Origin: DHVE2 group archaeon
Lineage (GTDB): Archaea; Thermoplasmatota; Thermoplasmata; Thermoplasmatales; Aciduliprofundaceae
Direction: 5' to 3'
DNA length: 6,544 bases
NCBI GenBank assembly: GCA_015520985.1
Contig: WAOY01000186.1
Span: 1 to 6,544, forward strand
In this document: positions 1-4,842 of the stretch, one piece after another
Numbering within the stretch: position 1 is the stretch's first letter
Layout: each line of letters starts with the position of its first letter
Notes under the pieces: generated by a model
Seen by the model: only the letters and a program-made list of their open reading frames with translations
What the model was told of the DNA's origin: nothing
Database searches by the model: none
Made by a program: the position numbers and the translations under genes

Positions 1-1147
1 TCCCTTCTCCGAAGCGCTTGAGATCACCGCCGTGAGGCCCGTCGTTAAATTATCCCTGGAGGATTACAGCATATCCGACAAGTTGCGCAGGCGCCTGGAC
101 GAGAGGGCCGAGGGGATTCTCGTCTCGGGATCCCCAGGGGCCGGTAAAAGCACCTTCGTCCAGGCCCTGGCCGAGCATTACGCCTCGATGAAAAAGATTG
201 TGAAGACCATGGAGAAGCCCCGCGACCTAGTTCTGAGCGATGAAATCACGCAGTACACCGCGCTGGAAGGCAGCATGGAGAGGACGGGAGATATCCTTCT
301 CCTCGTGCGCCCCGACTACACAATCTTCGACGAGATGCGCACCACCTCCGATTTCAAGGTATTCTCCGATCTCCGCCTCGCCGGGGTGGGTATGGTGGGC
401 GTGGTGCACGCGACCCGCGCGATAGACGCTGTGCAGAGGTTCATAGGGCGCGTTGAACTCGGCGTGATACCCCAAATCGTAGATACGATAATACACATAG
501 AGAAGGGCGACATTGCGAAGGTTCTCACTCTCAAATACGTGGTTAAGGTGCCCAGCGGGATGACCGAGGAGGACCTGGCGAGGCCCGTCATAGAGGTGCG
601 TGATCTGGAAGAGGAAAAGCTCCTGTACGAGATATACAGTTTCGGGGAGCAGATCGTGGTTGTGCCCGTGGAGGAGGAATCCCCCGGAGTTTATCGCCTC
701 GCCGAGAGGGAGATAGAGAGGGAGATAAGGGGCGAGTACCCAGGGGTGAGGGTGAAGGCCAAGGTGACCGGCGCCAACAGCGCGACCATTTACGTGAATC
801 CTTCCGCCATACCCTCGCTGATAGGCAAGAAGGGGAAGAACATAGAACGCCTTGAGAGAATGCTGGGAATAGGGCTGAACGTGGAGGAACTCGGCAGGGG
901 CGAGAAGGTTGCGATGGGGAGAGAAAGAAGGCCCGTGGAGGTGATCATGAGGAAGAAGACCCTGCGCCTGATCGTCGGCGAGGACCTGGCGCACAGGAAG
1001 GTGGAGGTTTATGCGGGCTCGCGGCACCTCTTCAACTCCACGGTATCCGGCGAGGGATACATAAATATACGAAAAAGCACCAACAACGGGAAAAAGATAA
1101 TTCACGCGCTGCAGAGCGGCGAGGAAATTTACGTGGTTCCGCTGTGA
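1..1147 (+). CDS. PINc/PilT-type ATPase with KH domain, 5' truncated by window edge
   Basis: The frame is open to the first base (first full codon at 2-4, reading PFSEALEITAV...), so the GTG at 32 is an internal Val codon, not the start. About 381 residues are visible; archaeal homologues are usually around 600 aa with an N-terminal PIN nuclease-like domain, which would lie outside the window. Counting from the codon at 32, the Walker A motif GSPGAGKST is at 33-41, a Walker B-like stretch TIFDE at 97-101, and a PilT-like His box VVHAT at 124-128. A KH RNA-binding domain with loop IGKKGKN lies at about 249-287, followed by a basic C-terminal domain (305-371). It is probably a cytoplasmic nucleic-acid-associated ATPase; its true role is not established. 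Despite the PilT resemblance, nothing suggests a pilus motor. The last 19 bp overlap the tail of the convergent CYTH gene. Confidence 0.9.
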   Translation, partial: PFSEALEITAVRPVVKLSLEDYSISDKLRRRLDERAEGILVSGSPGAGKSTFVQALAEHYASMKKIVKTMEKPRDLVLSDEITQYTALEGSMERTGDILLLVRPDYTIFDEMRTTSDFKVFSDLRLAGVGMVGVVHATRAIDAVQRFIGRVELGVIPQIVDTIIHIEKGDIAKVLTLKYVVKVPSGMTEEDLARPVIEVRDLEEEKLLYEIYSFGEQIVVVPVEEESPGVYRLAEREIEREIRGEYPGVRVKAKVTGANSATIYVNPSAIPSLIGKKGKNIERLERMLGIGLNVEELGRGEKVAMGRERRPVEVIMRKKTLRLIVGEDLAHRKVEVYAGSRHLFNSTVSGEGYINIRKSTNNGKKIIHALQSGEEIYVVPL

Positions 1148-1644
1148 TTCCCCAGCAGCAGTTCCAGGTACGACTCCCTGATGAATTCCCCCAGGCCGAG
1201 ATCCCTAGCGGTTTTCATCACCTTCTCCCGGCATGAATCGTAAGGGCCTATGCACTCCACCTCCACAAACTCGCCGAGGTTTTCCACATCGTCGAGAGAG
1301 ATGGTGACGTCTCCAAGGCGGTAATACCTGCGCCTCTTTTTCACTGTTGCAACCTCCTGGAATCCCAAAGCCAGCAATATATTTCGCATTTCATCCTCGC
1401 TGTCGAAGTGGATTATGTGCTCCTCCCGGCTCTTGGTGTCCGCGTCAACCTTTGGGCCCTTGTAGGTGAGCGATGAATCGTTCCTTATGCGGAGCGCCTC
1501 GTCCGTGCTGGAGAAGTCCCGGCAGGGGTGCGAGAAATAGGTGTCAACCTCTTCAACTTCCCTCACGAATTCGGCGTTCATTCCTTTAATCTTCTCCTCC
1601 ACCTGCGCCAGGGAGGGGACCCTCGCCTTTATCTCGACCTCCAT
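1129..1644 (-). CDS. cyaB: CYTH-domain protein, CyaB-type class IV adenylate cyclase family
   Basis: A 171-aa protein covering the whole CYTH fold at the usual length for archaeal CyaB homologues. It opens with the diagnostic ExExK motif (E2, E4, K6). Other expected tunnel residues are visible: DTYF at 34-37, EALRIR at 49-54, LTYKGPK at 59-65, a basic run VKKRRR at 101-106, and LDDVENLGEFVEVE at 117-130 with paired acidic residues for metal binding. Members bind triphosphate substrates with divalent metal. Bacterial CyaB makes cAMP, while relatives hydrolyse thiamine triphosphate or tripolyphosphate; which applies here cannot be read from the sequence. The ATG at 1644 is supported by a TATA box placed for a leaderless mRNA. 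The gene lies 46 bp downstream of the OsmC-like gene on the same strand, and its stop lies inside the convergent ATPase gene. Confidence 0.88.
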   Translation of the reverse strand: MEVEIKARVPSLAQVEEKIKGMNAEFVREVEEVDTYFSHPCRDFSSTDEALRIRNDSSLTYKGPKVDADTKSREEHIIHFDSEDEMRNILLALGFQEVATVKKRRRYYRLGDVTISLDDVENLGEFVEVECIGPYDSCREKVMKTARDLGLGEFIRESYLELLLGNHSGTT

Positions 1645-1663
1645 GCCTGTTGAATTCCGCGGA

Positions 1664-1673
1664 GATATAAAAA
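1664..1673 (-). promoter_or_regulatory. TATA box for the CYTH gene
   Basis: Read on the minus strand this is TTTTTATATC, matching the archaeal TTTATAT-type box A. Its centre is about 25 nt upstream of the ATG at 1644, so transcription would begin at or next to the start codon, giving a leaderless mRNA. No Shine-Dalgarno sequence lies between box and ATG, which fits. The CYTH gene therefore probably has its own promoter even though the OsmC-like gene precedes it on the same strand. Confidence 0.65.
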
Positions 1674-1690
1674 CAATTCCCAGGGGGAGA

Positions 1691-2110
1691 TCACTCCCTC
1701 AATATAACGTAATCCCTGGTCACCTCAACCTCGTCCCGGAGCATGGCGCTTATGGAGCAGTACTTTTCCACTGAGAGCCTTATCGCGCGTTCCACGCTCT
1801 CCTCCCTAACATTTCCCGCTATGACGTATCTCAAATGGATTCGGGTGAATATTCGAGGGTACTCTTTCCTCCTCTCCGTGGAAACGTTCACGCGCACCTC
1901 CTTCACGTCTTCCCGCATCCTCTGGAGGATCATGAGGACATCCACCGCTGTGCATCCTCCGAAACTCGCGAGGAAAACGCGCAGGGGGCTCATGGCCTTG
2001 TCGTTCGCTGCCATGAGGATCGCATTCTTTCCGTCCTCCGCAGTGATCAGCATGCTACCGTCTATGCGCACGTTCATGCAGTACTCACCGCACTCTTCCA
2101 CCGTTACCAC
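1691..2110 (-). CDS. OsmC/YhfA-family thiol peroxidase-like protein
   Basis: A 139-aa cytoplasmic protein of the OsmC fold, using GTG at 2110 as start. The two family cysteines are present: C53 in SFGGCTAVDV and C118 in EKYCSISAML. The surrounding stretches also match the family (SPLRVFLASFGGC, FTRIHLRYVI, VERAIRLSVEKYC). OsmC/Ohr proteins reduce organic hydroperoxides through this Cys pair; the YhfA-like subgroup this most resembles is poorly characterised, so the substrate is unknown. An extra C7-x3-C11 pair sits in the first strand. The frame stays open to a GTG at 2194 (167 aa). I prefer 2110 because length and first strand match the family, a TTAAAA box lies about 27 nt upstream, and the extra 28 codons use TTA, CAA and TCA, which seem uncommon in neighbouring genes. 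The longer start also has a TATA-like box at the right distance, so it is not excluded. Confidence 0.88.
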   Translation of the reverse strand: MVTVEECGEYCMNVRIDGSMLITAEDGKNAILMAANDKAMSPLRVFLASFGGCTAVDVLMILQRMREDVKEVRVNVSTERRKEYPRIFTRIHLRYVIAGNVREESVERAIRLSVEKYCSISAMLRDEVEVTRDYVILRE

Positions 2111-2132
2111 CTGCAGGTGGCATGATGGTACA

Positions 2133-2142
2133 GGTTTTAACC
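2133..2142 (-). promoter_or_regulatory. Candidate TATA box for the OsmC-like gene
   Basis: The minus strand reads GGTTAAAACC, with TTAAAA at 2140-2135. Its centre is about 27 nt upstream of the GTG at 2110, the spacing expected for a leaderless archaeal transcript. An A-rich stretch just upstream (CCAAAAGG) could serve as the TFB-recognition element. This box is one reason for choosing the shorter OsmC start. Confidence 0.5.
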
Positions 2143-2216
2143 TTTTGGGGCATATTGAGTCCCCCTTGCACAGATGAATGTATTGAATGCCCACAACCGC
2201 GAAAAGGCGACGATAG

Positions 2217-2236
2217 ATTTATATGCCCATATGAAT
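2217..2236. promoter_or_regulatory. Imperfect palindrome over the divergent promoter, candidate operator
   Basis: Arms ATTTATATG and CATATGAAT flank a CC spacer; 8 of 9 positions pair. The left arm contains the TATA box of the + strand Omp28-like gene, and the element ends about 11 nt before its start. A dimeric repressor bound here would block TBP. It lies in the 136-bp spacer between the OsmC-like and Omp28-like genes. AT-rich TATA boxes are partly self-complementary, so chance is a real alternative. Confidence 0.35.
2218..2224 (+). promoter_or_regulatory. TATA box for the Omp28-like gene
   Basis: TTTATAT is an excellent archaeal box A. Its centre at 2221 lies 26 nt before the ATG at 2247, predicting a leaderless transcript; no Shine-Dalgarno sequence is seen before that ATG. 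Read on the minus strand the same bases give ATATAAA, 26-27 nt upstream of the GTG at 2194, so the box could in principle act in both directions. Confidence 0.7.
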
Positions 2237-2246
2237 TTGCCTTGCT

Positions 2247-3476
2247 ATGATACCGGCAAGACCTTGGGTGGCTGTGCTGATAATGGCGATGGTTCTGACC
2301 GTGGGAATCGCGACGGTTCCTGGGGCGCATGGTAGTGCAAGGGACACAGTGCTATTTCCGAAGACGTCTCTTATTGAACTGGGAACATCCACCACATGCA
2401 CCTACTGCCCCGGGGCTGATGGGGCAGTTAACCGCCTGGCAGAGGAGATGACCCTGAATGAACTGGCAATAGTTGAGTACCACGACGGAGATTCGTATGC
2501 CGCTGTGGACGGGCTCAGCAACATAAGGTTCAACTTCTACGACATACCCGGCACCCCGATGGCGTTTTTCAGCGGTGAAAATGCCGCGCTGGGTGGATCC
2601 ACGGATCCCAACGATACCGCCATTTACAACTGGTACAAGGATAAGGTGAACAGCGATCTCCAGAACAGGACAGAGGTGGTTTTAGGCCTGGATACCGGGT
2701 TCTACAACAACACCGTGTACGCGAACGTGACTGTTATAAGCAGCGGCACGCCCAGCGATGATCGCCTCTACCTGCACGTTGTGCTTGTGCAGGACGACAA
2801 CATCATGGACGGGAAGTACTACATACGCTACACCGCGGTGAAGGGCATAGCGGAGACACAGATAACGCTCAACGCAGGGACCGTTCTGGTTAAGAGGTAC
2901 AAGACGACCATAAGCACGTCCTGGGACCCTGATAAGCTCTACGTGGTTGCATTCGTTCAGACCCACAACGTGCACAACGTGAACCAGGGGGGATACTCCT
3001 GGAGAGAGGGGAAGATTTACAACACGGTCATACGCCCGGTGAAGGAGTGGGATCTAGTGCCGGATACCAGCGCGGTGAACACTTACGCGAACAACACGTA
3101 CGTCCTGAACACCACCGTGAGGAACGACATGGCCCAGGAGAGCACCGTTAAGGTGGGCTACGACCCTGCCACGGTACCTGCCGGATGGACCGTTGAGATA
3201 TGCGTCGGCGGGAACTGCTACTCGGAGTCCTACGTGAACCTGACCCTCCAGCCCGGTGAGGAGAAAAACGTGCAGTACCGCATAACACCGGGAGACTCGC
3301 AGATAACGTACATCAAGATATACGCCGAGGGAAGTGTCAGGGCCACGGGATACAGCGATGTCCATTACATCAAGGTGAACTCCACCGGCGTACCGGAATT
3401 GAACTTCTTCGCCATACCCCTGCTTGTTGGTGCGGCGGGATTTGTTTTCCTGCGCAGGAGAAAAACCCTCTCCTGA
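2247..3476 (+). CDS. Secreted thioredoxin-fold (Omp28-like) protein with C-terminal CTERM-like anchor
   Basis: A 409-aa exported protein. Residues 7-30 form a signal peptide with hydrophobic core VAVLIMAMVLTVGIA and a likely cut after GAHGSA. A thioredoxin-like fold follows: CTYC at 51-54 after a beta strand (SLIELGTSTT), and the cis-proline loop IPGTPMAFF with T103-P104. The next part (to about 275) resembles Omp28-type proteins, with VVLVQDDNI and LYVVAFVQ strands. A further beta domain (about 280-370) contains a C-x5-C pair (ICVGGNCY). About seven N-x-S/T sequons suggest surface glycosylation. The tail VPEL plus a 17-residue hydrophobic stretch plus RRRK (382-406) resembles archaeal PEF-CTERM-type sorting signals or a plain membrane anchor. 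The CxxC suggests extracytoplasmic thiol-disulfide chemistry; substrate unknown. The ATG fits the leaderless TATA box. It converges, 5 bp apart, on the redox operon at 3482-6537, a likely functional neighbour. Confidence 0.88.
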   Translation: MIPARPWVAVLIMAMVLTVGIATVPGAHGSARDTVLFPKTSLIELGTSTTCTYCPGADGAVNRLAEEMTLNELAIVEYHDGDSYAAVDGLSNIRFNFYDIPGTPMAFFSGENAALGGSTDPNDTAIYNWYKDKVNSDLQNRTEVVLGLDTGFYNNTVYANVTVISSGTPSDDRLYLHVVLVQDDNIMDGKYYIRYTAVKGIAETQITLNAGTVLVKRYKTTISTSWDPDKLYVVAFVQTHNVHNVNQGGYSWREGKIYNTVIRPVKEWDLVPDTSAVNTYANNTYVLNTTVRNDMAQESTVKVGYDPATVPAGWTVEICVGGNCYSESYVNLTLQPGEEKNVQYRITPGDSQITYIKIYAEGSVRATGYSDVHYIKVNSTGVPELNFFAIPLLVGAAGFVFLRRRKTLS

Positions 3477-3483
3477 TTTTTTT
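3455..3483 (+). terminator. Hairpin plus T7 terminator built into the gene end
   Basis: CAGGAGA (3455-3461) and TCTCCTG (3469-3475) pair perfectly over 7 bp around the loop AAAACCC. They are followed by A and seven T residues at 3477-3483. The right arm and the next base contain the TGA stop (3474-3476), so the terminator overlaps the last codons of the Omp28-like gene. Archaeal RNA polymerase mainly needs the T tract; the hairpin makes this look like a bacterial intrinsic terminator. On the minus strand the loop side supplies a T5 run (3465-3461) about 17 nt past the stop of the convergent gene, so it may serve both. Confidence 0.65.
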
Positions 3484-4003
3484 ACATTATCACCAGGAGC
3501 AGGAGAGAGCGGTAAAAGAGGTAGAACGCGAAGGTTATGAGAAGTCCGGAAAATACAAGCTGCCACCTCTGCCCCAACCTCCTGCGGAACCGCATAAAGA
3601 AGAGAAGAGGGGTTATGGTGCCCAGCGAAAAAAGAAGGGCATTTCCCATCGCCGCGATGAACGATGTGGCCGCCAGCACCGCCGGAAAGCCCTCAGAAAC
3701 GCATATGAGCCCTCCTAGGGCCGCGGTGTGAGGCCTGCACGCGAACTGTCTCTTCTCCAGGGAGTCCATGAATGCCCGGGTGCCCACGGCTATCATGGCG
3801 ATGGATGCGAGGAGCGTTATTACTGCCCCAAGGAGAATAAGGGGTACGGCGACAATCACCATCGCGGTTCTGGTGAGAAATAGGTACAGCACGGCACGGT
3901 GGTCGCCCATGTATGCCCTGGAAGAAAAGTAAACGAGGGGCACCGCGCAGAACGAGCAGAGGGTGCTCCCCACAACCAGCCCGTAGATGTACGCCTCAAT
4001 CAT
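3482..4003 (-). CDS. Small CcdA/DsbD-like (DsbD_2-type) multi-span membrane protein
   Basis: A 173-aa very hydrophobic protein with about five or six predicted membrane helices (around 5-26, 36-56, 55-77, 94-115, 116-137 and 148-172). C16 and C19 form CSFC in the first helix; C101 lies at the start of a later helix in GGLICVSEGFPAVL, followed by GNALLFSLGTITPLL. This two-block pattern resembles DsbD_2/CcdA-type proteins, which carry electrons across the membrane through a Cys pair formed between helices. The match is by pattern only. The family's usual Cys-Pro after the second Cys is replaced by C-V-S-E-G-F-P, so the call is moderate. C89 is in a hydrophilic loop. Its ATG overlaps the last 8 bp of the NapH-like gene, with GAGGG (4014-4010) 6 nt upstream, implying translational coupling. 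As last gene of the operon it would link the iron-sulfur protein to outer thioredoxins. Confidence 0.75.
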   Translation of the reverse strand: MIEAYIYGLVVGSTLCSFCAVPLVYFSSRAYMGDHRAVLYLFLTRTAMVIVAVPLILLGAVITLLASIAMIAVGTRAFMDSLEKRQFACRPHTAALGGLICVSEGFPAVLAATSFIAAMGNALLFSLGTITPLLFFMRFRRRLGQRWQLVFSGLLITFAFYLFYRSLLLLVIM

Positions 4004-4841
4004 TCACATCCCTCTCCCGCAGGGTGAGCTTAAGATCCACGGGGTTGAGGGAATAGCGTATGCCGAACTTCAGCGCTCCCGACGGGCAGGCGTACACGCA
4101 CCTGCCGCAGCGTATGCACTCCACGGAATCTATGTCCTTCATGGGGTCTATGTTCATGGGACAGCTGGCCTTGCAGAGAGAGATTGTGCAGTTCAGGCAC
4201 TTGCTACCGTCGAATTTAATCGTCACCAGGGAGACCTTGTTGAAGACGGACAGGTACGCCCCTAGGGGACAGAAGTACTTGCACCACCCGCGGGTCACGA
4301 GAATTATGAGCACCAGGAACAGGACGGTGAGGATCATCTTCACCATAAAGAAGGGTTCCATGGGCGCGAGGCCGGGCATGAGGATCAGCGTCGGCACCGT
4401 CGCCGTCAGACCTCCTATGGGACATATGTCGCAGAATACCTTGTCGTGGAAGATAATGGGCAGAAGGAAAATTGATACGAGGACCGCATACTTGAACCAT
4501 CGCATCTTCGCACGGTCCATGAACGCGGACCTCTTGTATTTCGTCTTCAAACCCGCAAGGTCCTGAAGCGCGCCGATGGGACAGGCCCAGCCGCAGGGGG
4601 CGCGCCCGAATATGGAGGCGAAAAGCGTGAGGACCCCGAGGATGTAAACCAGGAGAAGTGGGGCCACGATGACCGCGTACTGTATGGCACCCAGGGGGCA
4701 GAGGGTGGAGGCGAAGGGGCACCCGTGGCAGTAGAAGGTTGGCGGAGGGAATCCGTAGAACCCTATAACAAGGCCCATGTTGAGGGCGACGAAAACCAGG
4801 AACTGCACAGTTATCCTGTACGTCCTTATCTTCCTTCGCAT
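3996..4841 (-). CDS. NapH-like membrane polyferredoxin (4Fe-4S, CX3CP) with extra CxxC motifs
   Basis: A 281-aa protein with four likely membrane helices (about 12-31, 56-78, 116-131, 166-183). CGWACPIG (83-90) and GWCKYFCPLG (185-194) are the CX3CP motifs of the NapH/NosR/CcoG type. At the C-terminus are two 4Fe-4S motifs: C215-x2-C218-x4-C223-x3-C227-P and C242-x2-C245-x2-C248-x3-C252-P. Basic ends and loops (MRRKIRTYR, KTKYKR, RAKMRWFK) place the N-terminus, CX3CP motifs and clusters in the cytoplasm. Two further motifs, CHGC...LCPLG (38-51) and CDICPIGG (137-144), then fall on the outer face. Such proteins move electrons between cytoplasmic clusters and a membrane partner; the partner here may be a thiol system. 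I chose ATG 4841 because GGTGA lies 5 nt upstream; the frame also allows GTG 4850, overlapping gene A by 8 bp. No nitrate reductase genes are nearby, so napH is not assigned. Confidence 0.88.
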   Translation of the reverse strand: MRRKIRTYRITVQFLVFVALNMGLVIGFYGFPPPTFYCHGCPFASTLCPLGAIQYAVIVAPLLLVYILGVLTLFASIFGRAPCGWACPIGALQDLAGLKTKYKRSAFMDRAKMRWFKYAVLVSIFLLPIIFHDKVFCDICPIGGLTATVPTLILMPGLAPMEPFFMVKMILTVLFLVLIILVTRGWCKYFCPLGAYLSVFNKVSLVTIKFDGSKCLNCTISLCKASCPMNIDPMKDIDSVECIRCGRCVYACPSGALKFGIRYSLNPVDLKLTLRERDVND

Positions 4842-4842
4842 G

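Noticed and set aside
32..34. GTG at 32 as start of the ATPase gene
   Set aside because: The frame continues upstream to base 1 with family-typical sequence (EITAVRPVVKL), so the gene is simply cut by the window edge.
227..1105. Long antisense open frame (292 codons) opposite the ATPase gene
   Set aside because: The opposite strand has clear Walker A, KH and PilT-like motifs; the antisense product is rich in His, Leu and Gly with no recognisable domain, as expected from a GC-rich shadow frame.
1..1147. Reading the ATPase as a type IV pilus retraction motor (PilT)
   Set aside because: The KH domain and the pattern after the ATPase core match the archaeal PINc/PilT-KH family; no pilus genes are nearby.
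1743..2177. Plus-strand open frames opposite the OsmC-like gene
   Set aside because: They have no family motif or matching promoter, and the minus strand has a complete OsmC protein with both catalytic cysteines.
4216..4722. 168-codon frame inside the NapH-like gene, same strand
   Set aside because: It is a shifted frame of the Cys-motif-rich membrane protein, with Pro/His/Arg-rich sequence and no start signal of its own.
3996..4841. Naming the polyferredoxin napH and inferring nitrate respiration
   Set aside because: No napA, napB or napG-like gene is present; neighbours are thiol-redox proteins, and the same fold is used in several unrelated pathways.
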